64,000 nt of DNA from Tumebacillus sp. BK434. GTDB taxonomy: Bacteria > Bacillota > Bacilli > Tumebacillales > Tumebacillaceae. A program made the position numbers and the translations under genes. The DNA lies in the NCBI RefSeq assembly GCF_004340785.1, contig NZ_SLXS01000007.1:101069-165068 (forward strand). The letters run 5' to 3'. The notes beneath the pieces are model-generated. The model made no database searches. It saw only the letters and a list, made by a program, of their open reading frames with translations, and had not been told where the DNA came from. Shown here in pieces: positions 33,032 through 40,611 of the stretch. Within the stretch, counting starts at the first letter, position 1, and each line of letters starts with the position of its first letter.

Positions 33032-34675
33032 TTACTTCTTGCCTTCGATATAGGTTTCTTTCAGATCGTACTCGATCGCAAACGGGCGCTTCACGAAGTT
33101 CTTCACGTACGGTTGGGTGACGTACGCGCGGGCGCGGAAGTTGTTCGGGCCGATCGGCATCTCTTGGATCAGGAGTTTTTCGGCATCCTGAAGGATGGAG
33201 ATGCGCTTCTTCGGGTCCGGCTCGCTCTGCGCGTCGGCGATCAGCTTGTCATACTGGGCGTTGCTCCAGCTGCCGTAGTTGATGCCGCCGCCGGTGGTGA
33301 AGAGATCGAGGAAGGTCATCGGATCGTTGTAGTCGGCGATCCAGACGCCGAGCGAGATGTCATAGTCATGACCTTTTTGCTTCTGCAGGCGCAGTTTGAA
33401 CGGAAGCGGCTCGATGTCCACTTCGATGCCGAGGTTGGCGCGCCACTGCTCTTGGATGTATTCGCCCGACTTGCGGCCAATATCGCCTTCATCGACCATC
33501 AGCTTGATTTTCGGGAAGCTGTCGAGGCCTGCTTCTTTCAAGCCCGCTTGCAGCGTTTCTTTCGCTTTCGGCGCGTTCTCTTTCAGCTTGAGCTGGTCGC
33601 CGAGGTTTTTCGCGAAATCGCCGCCCTGGCCGTCAGACGTGCCGTACGGGGTGAAGCCCGTCGGCGGCTTGGAGCCGTTGTGGTAGATGACGTCCGCGTA
33701 GGACTCCCAATCCACACCCCAGGTCAGCGCCTGGCGGACTTTTGTCGATTGAAGCGCTTTCACTTTCTGGTTGTAAGACAGGTAACCGGAAGCCAGCTCG
33801 GGCTGCTCCACATATTCCGGCTTGCCTTTATAGTTGTCCACATGGTCGCGCATCAGCTGGGCGCGGTCGACTTGCCCCGCTTCGTACAGGTTGACCTGTG
33901 CGTTGCTGTCTTTGACGATCTGGTAGTTGACTTGGGTCAGTTTGACTTTGTTCTTGTCCCAGTAGTTTTCGTTTTTGACCAGCGTGACCGATTGCTCGTG
34001 CGTCCAGTCCTTCATCACAAACGGACCGTTGTAGAGCACTTTGTCCGCTTCCGAGCCGTATTTGTCGCCGGACGCTTCGACGAATTTTTGGTTTTGCGCG
34101 AAGAAAGTCGGGAACGCCATCTGCTCGATAAAGAACGGCAGCGGGTTCTCCAGCGTCACGACAAGCGTCTTGTCGTCGGTCGCTTTGACCCCGACATCTT
34201 CCGCTTTGCCTTTGCCGTCGTTATAAGCTTGGCCACCTTTGACCCATGCTACCATAAACGCATATTGCGCACCGGTGTCCGGGTTCAAGGTGCGCTTCCA
34301 GGAGTATTCAAAATCATGCGCAGTCACCGGGTCGCCGTTCGACCATTTGATGCCGTCGCGGAGTTTGAAGGTGTAAGTAAGTCCGTCCGGGGAGATCTCC
34401 CAGTTTTCAGCCAGCCCCTTGTCCGCTTTGCCGTTCGCGTCGAGGCGCACCAGGCCTTCGTTGACGTTGGAGAACAGAGTGAAGACAAGGTTGTCGGTCG
34501 CTTTCGAAACGTCCATCGTCGGCAGTTCGTCACCGAGTACCAAGTTCAACACTTGCTCTTCCGTTTGCTTTTCTTTGTCGGCGCCATCGGTTGTCTCCGA
34601 GCTGCTGCAGCCGGCGAGCACGCCTGTCAGCATCGAAACGGACAGACCAACGGTCAGCCACTTGTTTACTTTCAT
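33032..34675 (-). CDS. Oligopeptide ABC transporter substrate-binding lipoprotein (OppA family), copy 3
   Basis: A 547-residue SBP_bac_5 lipoprotein, lipobox LAGC with Cys23, similar along its length to the two copies at 2.4-6.2 kb (same NLVLGDELPTMD start and GPDYDL/AIEYDLKETYIEGKK-type end). The start at 34675 follows GGGGGTT at six bases, the same site as copy 2; the frame extends to 34732 but without a signal peptide beginning there. No permease or ATPase genes are adjacent. Divergent from panE with about 156 bases between the starts. Confidence 0.92.
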   Translation of the reverse strand: MKVNKWLTVGLSVSMLTGVLAGCSSSETTDGADKEKQTEEQVLNLVLGDELPTMDVSKATDNLVFTLFSNVNEGLVRLDANGKADKGLAENWEISPDGLTYTFKLRDGIKWSNGDPVTAHDFEYSWKRTLNPDTGAQYAFMVAWVKGGQAYNDGKGKAEDVGVKATDDKTLVVTLENPLPFFIEQMAFPTFFAQNQKFVEASGDKYGSEADKVLYNGPFVMKDWTHEQSVTLVKNENYWDKNKVKLTQVNYQIVKDSNAQVNLYEAGQVDRAQLMRDHVDNYKGKPEYVEQPELASGYLSYNQKVKALQSTKVRQALTWGVDWESYADVIYHNGSKPPTGFTPYGTSDGQGGDFAKNLGDQLKLKENAPKAKETLQAGLKEAGLDSFPKIKLMVDEGDIGRKSGEYIQEQWRANLGIEVDIEPLPFKLRLQKQKGHDYDISLGVWIADYNDPMTFLDLFTTGGGINYGSWSNAQYDKLIADAQSEPDPKKRISILQDAEKLLIQEMPIGPNNFRARAYVTQPYVKNFVKRPFAIEYDLKETYIEGKK

Positions 34676-34831
34676 GTACAAACCCCCATTTGTCGAGTAA
34701 AAGACTATTTCTCTGCTTATATATATTATCACAGTTAAATGATTTGTTGGCGGGTATTTGGAACGAAGTTATCAGAAAAAGGGAATTCGGCACCGTGAAC
34801 AGAATTGAGCATTCTACAAGGAGGTGCGGAG

Positions 34832-35812
34832 ATGAAAATTGCAATCATCGGCCCGGGCGCGATCGGGCGGCTGCTCGGCTATGCGCTGGCAGCAGGCGGG
34901 CATGAGGTGGTGATGATCTGCCGCCGCGAGGAACAGGCGGAACGCTTTTGGCAGGACGGGGTGATTTATGTCGACCCGGACGGGCAGGAACACCGTGCGA
35001 CTGTGCAGGCAGCTGTGGGAATGTCGGACGACGCCTGCACCGGGCTGGACGGTGTGCTGGTCACCGTCAAAAGCTATGACACCGCAGCGGCAGCCCGGCA
35101 GATCGCCGCTGTAACGACAGATGCGCCGGTCTTGTCCTTGCAAAACGGGTTGGGCAATGCGGAAACGCTGGCCCGGCATCTCGACCCGGGGCGCATCGCG
35201 CTCGCCTTGACCACGCATGGCGCGACGGCGGAAGGGGATAGCAAAGTCTGGCACAAAGGCCGGGGCCAGACGGTCATCGGCAGCCTGGCGGAGCACAGCA
35301 CGACAGCCTGCCTCTGGGCGGATCTGCTCACCGCCTGCGGGCACTCTGCGCAGCTGTCGGACGACATCCGCCGGGAAGTGTGGAGCAAAGCGATGGTCAA
35401 CATCGGGATCAACCCGTTCACCGCCGTTCTGGGAGTGCAAAACGGGCAATTGCTGCAGGAACCGGAGATTCTGCCGCTGATGCAGGCTGCCGTCGCAGAA
35501 GCGGAACGGGCAGCGCTGGCTGACGGAATCGTGCTGGAGGACAGTTTCTTGCGCGTGCTGGAAGTGTGCCGCAACACCGCCGACAACACGTCGTCGATGC
35601 TGCAGGATCTGCAAAAAGGACGGCGCACCGAAATCGAGGCGATGTGCGGTGTTGTCGTGGAAATTGCTGAACAATCGGGCTTTCCGGCACCCTATAATTT
35701 TTTTCTCAAAAAAATAGTCAAAAAATGTGAAACAAAACGCCTCGAACTGTCATCGTTAGAGGTGAAGGGCTTGTTCGAGCAGTTTTTTCACAAAAACTTA
35801 ATGGATATTTAG
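34832..35812 (+). CDS. panE: 2-dehydropantoate 2-reductase (ketopantoate reductase)
   Basis: A 326-residue NADPH-dependent reductase of pantothenate synthesis or a related ApbA/PanE paralogue. The N-terminal GPGAIGRLLGYALA binds NADP, KSYD and QNGLGN follow, and the C-terminal helical domain has the catalytic-lysine region REVWSKAMVNIGINPFTAV. AAGGAGGTG precedes the ATG at 34832. The last 35 residues (after FPAPYNFF) are Lys-rich, AT-rich in codons and extend past the usual end, so the tail may be a recent addition. No other pan genes are nearby. Confidence 0.87.
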   Translation: MKIAIIGPGAIGRLLGYALAAGGHEVVMICRREEQAERFWQDGVIYVDPDGQEHRATVQAAVGMSDDACTGLDGVLVTVKSYDTAAAARQIAAVTTDAPVLSLQNGLGNAETLARHLDPGRIALALTTHGATAEGDSKVWHKGRGQTVIGSLAEHSTTACLWADLLTACGHSAQLSDDIRREVWSKAMVNIGINPFTAVLGVQNGQLLQEPEILPLMQAAVAEAERAALADGIVLEDSFLRVLEVCRNTADNTSSMLQDLQKGRRTEIEAMCGVVVEIAEQSGFPAPYNFFLKKIVKKCETKRLELSSLEVKGLFEQFFHKNLMDI

Positions 35813-35895
35813 TTTTAATCAATTCTAAACTCACTCATAACATCACCGAATATTTCACTAGGAGTATACGGTAAAATAAAATCCAAAGAAAACTA

Positions 35896-35924
35896 TTTAC
35901 AAACGTTGGAACGGGCTGTATAAT
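35896..35924 (+). promoter_or_regulatory. Strong SigA promoter of an orphan short transcript
   Basis: The -35 is TTTACA (35896-35901), the spacer is exactly 17 bases and the -10 is a perfect TATAAT (35919-35924). No gene lies downstream on this strand before two terminators. Confidence 0.8.
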
Positions 35925-35930
35925 AACGAT

Positions 35931-36011
35931 AGTAAATCGTAATCGTTGCGATTTATAAGTGACCCCAAATTGAGATCGATGAGCCCCTCCGCTTGTCGAT
36001 CGCTTTTTTTT
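35931..36011 (+). ncRNA. Candidate small RNA (about 80 nt), probably zinc-regulated
   Basis: The transcript is bounded by the TATAAT promoter (start near 35931) and an excellent intrinsic terminator: GATCGATGAGC (35974-35984), loop CCCTCC (35985-35990), GCTTGTCGATC (35991-36001), then T8. It has no ribosome binding site; the only frame (ATG at 35979, 14 codons) is inside the hairpin. The C-rich apical loop CCCTCC and the single-stranded ACCCC before it are complementary to Shine-Dalgarno sequences, like the C-rich loops of known base-pairing sRNAs in Firmicutes. No known RNA family recognised. Confidence 0.6.
35934..35954 (+). promoter_or_regulatory. Zur-box-like operator over the transcription start
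   Basis: AAATCGTAAT-C-GTTGCGATTT is a 21-bp imperfect palindrome (8 of 10 pairs) centred on 35944, extended by T/A outside. It matches the B. subtilis Zur consensus core TCGTAATnATTACGA at 13 of 15 positions and fits the Fur or PerR cores less well. It sits at about +4 to +24, a repressor position. Confidence 0.65.
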
Positions 36012-36023
36012 GCCTTTTTATAG

Positions 36024-36057
36024 AAAAGGGCAGGTCTCCGCGGAGACCTGCCCTTTT
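36024..36057. terminator. Terminator of the Eis-like acetyltransferase gene
   Basis: A perfect 17-bp palindrome (AAAAGGGCAGGTCTCCG and its complement) with T-run. It ends the minus-strand gene and would also stop read-through from the sRNA. Confidence 0.92.
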
Positions 36058-36062
36058 GTTAT

Positions 36063-37253
36063 TTAGAAGTAATCGAGCATCAGCGGTTTCTGGCTGCTGG
36101 CCCAGAGACTGTTCAGTACGGGAAGTGCATTCGGGTCGTGGACAGATAATTTCCCGAGAAATTGTGCTTCTTCGACCGTCAGATAGCCGAAGAAAATCTG
36201 CGACCAAGTCCCGATGTCGGCGCTCGCTTGCGCCGGTTCGCTGCTGGCGGAGACGATTGCTGAACCTGCCGTTTCGACAGCTACCTGCCAGGTGCCTTCG
36301 TTCCACGGCGCAAACGAATCTTGAACACCAAGCCGCACGCTGCCCGGCTGGGCTAGAGGAGAGGTCACCTGCCAAGCGGCGGTCACATCGACGATGCGGC
36401 CCATGAACCAGTTCTCCGTGTCTGACTGCATTTGTTTCGGATCGTGGAGCAGGGAGGAGAGGATCGAATCGATGCCCGTCTCCCACTCCCAGCCTTTGAG
36501 CAGGTTGTCTCGTTCGAGCAGCGACAGCAGCCCTTTTTGCGCGTCGATGTTGGCGGCGATCAGCTCTTTGACGAACAAGCGGTTGTCTTCTTGCTGGACC
36601 AGCACGATGTAACCTTGGGGGCGATCGTCCGCATCGCGCCAGATGTAAAGGCGCGGTTTCGAACCGCCGAACACATTTTGCACGATCTTGACCCACTCGC
36701 GGTCGCTGCGCTGCAGGAGGCCATTGCGTGTCATGGCATAACGGTCATAGATATCTTTCAATGCGTCCAGTTCTGCTTCGCTGCTGCGGACGATGCGGCC
36801 GCTGTCCGGGGCAGCGGGGGTTGCAAACAGCGGGCGCTGGGCCGGAGATTTGAAAATCCGCTTTTCGCAGCAATATTCATAGCCAAACTGACGGTAGAAA
36901 CTGTACGAACTCGGATGCAGGCAACTGACCGGCACGCCGTCAGCTTTCAGTTCTTGCAAGATCGAGGCGAGCAGCGTGCGGACATAGCCTTGCCCGCGCT
37001 CTTCAATGCGCGTGGCGATCGAAGCGATACCGCCCATCGGCAGCGCCTGGCCGTGCAGGTATTGGCGATAGTCGAACAATCGCCCGGTCACTTTCATCTC
37101 GCCTCGCACAAACACGCAGCGGGTGTCGTTCAAGTCGGTCAAATGGCGCATTTCGACCGCCCGTTCCGGATAGAGTTGATGATACGATTCGGCACGAATC
37201 TGGCAATACGTTTCCCATTCCTGCTCCTCGATGCGGCGTACTTCCAAAGTCAA
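36063..37253 (-). CDS. Eis-like GNAT acetyltransferase with SCP2-type C-terminal domain
   Basis: About 396 residues in the Eis layout: N-terminal GNAT (GGIASIATRIEERGQGYVRTLLASILQEL, then SCLHPSSYSFYRQFGYEYCCEKR), a second degenerate GNAT region, and a C-terminal sterol-carrier-like domain (about 290-396, GRIVDVTAAWQV... to LMLDYF with free carboxylate). Mycobacterial Eis acetylates aminoglycosides and peptides at lysines; the substrate here is unknown. Start uncertain: TTG at 37253 is eight bases after AAGGTG, while GTG at 37262 is immediately after the site and less plausible. Confidence 0.85.
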   Translation of the reverse strand: MTLEVRRIEEQEWETYCQIRAESYHQLYPERAVEMRHLTDLNDTRCVFVRGEMKVTGRLFDYRQYLHGQALPMGGIASIATRIEERGQGYVRTLLASILQELKADGVPVSCLHPSSYSFYRQFGYEYCCEKRIFKSPAQRPLFATPAAPDSGRIVRSSEAELDALKDIYDRYAMTRNGLLQRSDREWVKIVQNVFGGSKPRLYIWRDADDRPQGYIVLVQQEDNRLFVKELIAANIDAQKGLLSLLERDNLLKGWEWETGIDSILSSLLHDPKQMQSDTENWFMGRIVDVTAAWQVTSPLAQPGSVRLGVQDSFAPWNEGTWQVAVETAGSAIVSASSEPAQASADIGTWSQIFFGYLTVEEAQFLGKLSVHDPNALPVLNSLWASSQKPLMLDYF

Positions 37254-37346
37254 AACGATCACACCTTTCCCTTCAATCCGTTACCTATTCTGGACTTGGA
37301 AGGCATTTCCTTCTGAACGGAAACATCTTGCAAAACGACTCATATG

Positions 37347-37360
37347 GTGTAATATTACAC
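37347..37360 (+). promoter_or_regulatory. Perfect 14-bp palindrome in the promoter of the membrane protein gene
   Basis: GTGTAATATTACAC is an exact palindrome about 30 bases before the start codon. A TTGCAA (37329-37334) and the AT-rich centre or the following TATAAG could be promoter elements, so a bound protein would overlap the promoter. Confidence 0.5.
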
Positions 37361-37390
37361 TATAAGGGTGGTTTTGGAGGTGTTGGCAAG

Positions 37391-38374
37391 ATGGAGAAGC
37401 TCTGGCTGCGGAGTGCCGGATTTGATTTGAGTTGGCTGATCGTGCCGATCACAGCGGTGTTGTTCTTGCTGCCGCTCGACCGGGCGCCGCAAGCGGTGAT
37501 CGCGGGGGTGGCGCTGGGGTCGCTGTTGTTGTCGGGCGTGCACATCGGGACGAATTGGACGCTTTTGTTTCGGGACGGGACGTTTTGGCGGCACGACCGG
37601 ATGCGCTATGTCCACATGGGCTGGCTGATCCTGATCGCCTCGGCGCTGCTGTCGGCGTGGAATCTTTCCTTGTTCATGTCGGTTTACGTCTACTGGGGAC
37701 TGTGGCATTTTGCCCGGCAACACTGGGGGATCGCAATGCTCTATAAAGCGAAGGCGGGGAAGGGGAGCAAGACCGATTATCAAGGGGACAAGGTGCTGGT
37801 GCATCTGTTACTTTTTTTGCCGCTGTTGATCCAGTTCGCGCGACCGGGCGAATTCGGATTCTATACGATCATTCTGTACCGCTTTCAACTGCCCGATCAG
37901 GCGGCGTTTCTGCTCACCGTACTGTATGGCATCCTGCTCGTCTTTTGGCTGCTGTTTGCCGGCTGGCGTTGGCTGCAAGGGACGCTGAACCTGCCGGCCT
38001 TCTGGACGATGCTCTCGGCGGTGGCGGCGTTTGGTGTGATCTACTTTACCGCCAACAGCTTCTTGCTGATGTATGCGCTGATCTCGATTCCCCATTCGCT
38101 GCAATACATCGGTCTGGCCCTGCACTATCACGATGGGAAGAACAAACGAATCAAAAAATGGGCCGGAGCGAAAGGGCGCCGCTTTTTCGCCAAGTACTGG
38201 GCCTTTACGATCCTCTATACGCTGATCGCCGTCGTGCTGGTCAAATTCAACGAAGCGTATCATTCCCCGTGGGTCTACGGGTTGCTGGGCTTGACGATCT
38301 TTCATTTTTGGGTCGAGCTGTTCTCGTGGCGGCCGAAGCACAATCCGGAGCTGCGCGATTCACTGGGGCTGTAA
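37391..38374 (+). CDS. Histidine-rich polytopic membrane protein (Brp/Blh-like topology, function unknown)
   Basis: A 327-residue integral membrane protein with about eight spans. The start at 37391 follows GGAGGT at nine bases; the longer frame from 37328 covers the promoter palindrome. Histidines are placed in or near membrane segments: VHIGTNW, WHFARQHWG, SIPHSLQYIGLALHYHDG and IFHFWVELFSW. Such repeated intramembrane His motifs occur in metal-dependent membrane oxygenases such as the Brp/Blh carotene dioxygenases; membership is a guess from pattern only. Monocistronic, with the convergent hxlR gene sharing its terminator. Confidence 0.75.
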   Translation: MEKLWLRSAGFDLSWLIVPITAVLFLLPLDRAPQAVIAGVALGSLLLSGVHIGTNWTLLFRDGTFWRHDRMRYVHMGWLILIASALLSAWNLSLFMSVYVYWGLWHFARQHWGIAMLYKAKAGKGSKTDYQGDKVLVHLLLFLPLLIQFARPGEFGFYTIILYRFQLPDQAAFLLTVLYGILLVFWLLFAGWRWLQGTLNLPAFWTMLSAVAAFGVIYFTANSFLLMYALISIPHSLQYIGLALHYHDGKNKRIKKWAGAKGRRFFAKYWAFTILYTLIAVVLVKFNEAYHSPWVYGLLGLTIFHFWVELFSWRPKHNPELRDSLGL

Positions 38375-38378
38375 AAAA

Positions 38379-38414
38379 AGAAAACCCTCAGCCGATTAGG
38401 GCTGAGGGTTTTCT
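38379..38414. terminator. Bidirectional terminator
   Basis: AGAAAACCCTCAGCC / GGCTGAGGGTTTTCT stem with a six-base loop. It serves the membrane protein gene and the convergent hxlR gene, whose last codons it includes. Confidence 0.92.
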
Positions 38415-38752
38415 TGTGCTTCCGCTTCTGCCTCGCAGCGGGCCGCGTAGTGATCGGCACCCCAGGTGCGCAGTGCATCCAGCACCGAGGAAAGCGTTTT
38501 CCCGCTCTCCGTCAACGTGTATTCGACGCGCGGCGGGATCTCCGGATACAAGGTCCGGTCGATGATCCCGTGCTCTTCTAATTCTTTCAGTCGTTCGGTT
38601 AGCAGTTTCGATGAGATCGGCAGGCTGGACGCGATTTCGGAAAAGCGTTTTTTGCCGTCAAACAGTTCGCGGATGATCAGCACGGTCCACTTTTTGCCGA
38701 TAATCCCGAGGGTTACCTCGATTGGGCAGCATTGATTCTCTTGCTGTGCCAT
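38396..38752 (-). CDS. HxlR-family winged-helix transcriptional regulator
   Basis: A 118-residue HxlR/MarR-like regulator: IGKKWTVLIIRELFDGKKRFSEIASSLPISSKLLTERLKELEEHGII is the winged helix. Cys8 and Cys9 (QCCPIE) stand where HypR, YodB and QorR carry their redox- or electrophile-sensing cysteine. GGGGAG precedes the ATG. It is divergent from namA, an ene-reductase of the kind such regulators control, with 149 bases between start codons. Confidence 0.9.
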   Translation of the reverse strand: MAQQENQCCPIEVTLGIIGKKWTVLIIRELFDGKKRFSEIASSLPISSKLLTERLKELEEHGIIDRTLYPEIPPRVEYTLTESGKTLSSVLDALRTWGADHYAARCEAEAEAQENPQP

Positions 38753-38901
38753 CGCTCCCCACCTTCTTTTTCATGTAGTATGTGGACTATTATAGCACGA
38801 ATCGGGGAGAAGTATTGTGAAACGCATTACTTTACTTAGAAAAGTTATTTTGCTATTGTGTTGGAGTGGCACCAAAACCCATTTTGAGAGGAGTTTGGCA
38901 A

Positions 38902-39921
38902 ATGGCAAGTTTGTTTGACTCGTTTACTTTAAAAAGCATGGAATTGAAAAATAGAATCATGATGTCTCCGATGTGCCAATACCAGGCGAACGAGGACGGG
39001 ACGGTCACCGACTGGCACTTCGTCCACTACGGCGCGCGCGCGATCGGCGGCGTCGGCCTGGTGATGGTCGAAGCGTCCGGCGTGGAAGCGCGCGGCCGCA
39101 TCTCGACCGGCGACGTGGGGATCTACTCCGATGACCACATCGCCGGCCTCGCCCGCATCGTCGAGCTCTGCAAGCAGTACGGCGCCAAGACGGCGATCCA
39201 GCTCGCCCATGCCGGCACGAAAGCGGAAACGCCGGAGCCGAATGTGGCGCCGTCTGCGCTCACGCACTTCGACCGCTACAACACGCCTAAGGAACTGACG
39301 ACCGCGGAGATTCAGCAGATCGTCACCGCGTTTGCAGAAGCGGCGGCGCGCGCTGTCAAGGCCGGCTTCGACACGGTGGAGATCCACGGTGCGCACGGCT
39401 ACCTGATCAACCAGTTCCTGTCCCCGCTGACCAACAAGCGCATCGACGAATACGGCGGGTCGCTGGAGAATCGCCTGCGCTTCCCGCTGCAGGTGATCGG
39501 CGCGGTCAAAGCGGCGATTCCGAACGACATGCCGCTCTTGATGCGCGTCTCCGCTTCCGAATACTCGGAGGAAGGCTACCCGCTCGACGAGATGGTGGAG
39601 ATGGTCAAACAGTTCAAGGCGGCGGGCGTCGACATGATCGACGTTTCCTCCGGCGGCTCGCTGCCGGTCGCGCCGCCGGCGATCTATCCGGGATATCAGC
39701 TGCAGTTTGCGGAAACGATCAAGCGCGGGGCGGAGATCCCGACGATCACCGTCGGCTTGCTCCACACCCCTGCGTTGATGGAAGAAGCGGTGCAAAACGG
39801 CCGCGCCGATGTGGTGGCGGTGGGGCGCGAACTGCTGCGCAACCCGCATTTTGTGAAGACGGCCGCCTTGGAACTGGGCGCTGAACTCGAGCTGCCGGGC
39901 GTTTACCGCCACGCGTTTTAA
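38902..39921 (+). CDS. namA: NADPH dehydrogenase NamA (YqjM-type old yellow enzyme)
   Basis: A 339-residue FMN ene-reductase, almost the same length as YqjM (338). Cys25 and Tyr27 in SPMCQYQ are the YqjM redox-tuning residues; HGAHGYL supplies the substrate-binding His pair; PLTNKRIDEYGGSLENR and GRELLRNPHFV are family signatures. It reduces activated C=C bonds and quinone-like electrophiles. The start at 38902 follows GAGAGGAG. The divergent HxlR gene is the probable regulator; an imperfect repeat ACTTAGAAAAGT at 38834-38845 between them may be an operator. Confidence 0.93.
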   Translation: MASLFDSFTLKSMELKNRIMMSPMCQYQANEDGTVTDWHFVHYGARAIGGVGLVMVEASGVEARGRISTGDVGIYSDDHIAGLARIVELCKQYGAKTAIQLAHAGTKAETPEPNVAPSALTHFDRYNTPKELTTAEIQQIVTAFAEAAARAVKAGFDTVEIHGAHGYLINQFLSPLTNKRIDEYGGSLENRLRFPLQVIGAVKAAIPNDMPLLMRVSASEYSEEGYPLDEMVEMVKQFKAAGVDMIDVSSGGSLPVAPPAIYPGYQLQFAETIKRGAEIPTITVGLLHTPALMEEAVQNGRADVVAVGRELLRNPHFVKTAALELGAELELPGVYRHAF

Positions 39922-40018
39922 GATCGAACAATCCGTTCGCCTTTTGTTCGTCAAACCAGCGTCACGAAGGCGAATGTACGTTCGTGAGTCCAGAGAATCA
40001 TTTTCCATAAGAAGGCCG

Positions 40019-40058
40019 AAATCCTGCCACTTCAACCATTGAAGTGGCAGGATTTCTA
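40019..40058 (+). terminator. Intrinsic terminator between namA and the dcw cluster
   Basis: AAATCCTGCCACTTCAA-CCA-TTGAAGTGGCAGGATTT is a perfect 17-pair hairpin followed by a T-rich stretch. Before it (39934-39980) lies a second inverted repeat TTCGCCTT / AAGGCGAA with several GTTCG repeats, purpose unknown. Confidence 0.85.
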
Positions 40059-40083
40059 TTTATAGGACAGAATATCAGTCGGA

Positions 40084-40127
40084 GTGGTGGAAAGTGGGGG
40101 AAAGTGGAGCACCTTTCCGTAAAGTGG
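40084..40127 (+). promoter_or_regulatory. MraZ-box operator upstream of mraZ
   Basis: GTGG occurs at 40084, 40094, 40104 and 40124, i.e. in exact 10-bp steps with one step missing, mostly as AAAGTGG. Tandem 10-bp-spaced GTGG-type repeats are the binding site of the ring-shaped MraZ repressor, so the cluster is probably autoregulated. Confidence 0.75.
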
Positions 40128-40137
40128 GTGAATGGAC

Positions 40138-40569
40138 ATGTTCATGGGGGAATTTCAGCACAGCATCGACGACAAAGGGCGACTGATCATCCCGGCCAAA
40201 TTCCGGGACGGACTTGGCGCGTCATTCGTTGTGACCCGTGGCTTGGACAATTGCCTGTTTGTATACCCCAGAAGCGAGTGGGAGACGATAGAGTCGAAGT
40301 TGAAAAGTCTTCCATTCACAAGAGCGGATGCCCGCGCCTTTTCCCGTTTTTTCTTCTCCGGAGCGACCGAGTGCGACTTGGACAAACAAGGGCGCGCCAA
40401 CATTCCGAACAACTTGCGCGAGTACGCGAAGCTCAATCGCGACTGCGTGGTGATCGGGGTCTCGGGCCGGGTGGAGATCTGGGCGAAGGAAGTGTGGGAG
40501 GAGTACACACTGCATGCGGCCGACTCTTTCGGGGAGATCGCGGAAAAACTTGTTGACTTGGACCTGTAA
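40138..40569 (+). CDS. mraZ: Transcriptional regulator MraZ
   Basis: A 143-residue protein of two AbrB-like swapped-hairpin domains: [17 protein letters not shown] (residues 12-28) and [20 protein letters not shown]. It closely follows the B. subtilis form, starting MFMGEF, which is why the start is put at 40138 rather than the ATG six bases earlier. It is the first gene of the dcw cluster and a repressor of it. The ribosome binding site is poor (GTGGGTG) and lies within the operator repeats. Confidence 0.95.
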   Translation: MFMGEFQHSIDDKGRLIIPAKFRDGLGASFVVTRGLDNCLFVYPRSEWETIESKLKSLPFTRADARAFSRFFFSGATECDLDKQGRANIPNNLREYAKLNRDCVVIGVSGRVEIWAKEVWEEYTLHAADSFGEIAEKLVDLDL

Positions 40570-40611
40570 CACAGCACATCACCATCGCTTAGACTTGAGG
40601 TGTTTGAACCC

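Noticed and set aside
35813..35895. Searched for a gene or second operator in the AT-rich stretch after panE
   Set aside because: No start signal, repeat or promoter could be defended there.
35979..36023. A 14-codon ORF starting at ATG 35979 in the short Zur-linked transcript
   Set aside because: No ribosome binding site, and the frame lies in the terminator hairpin and T-run.
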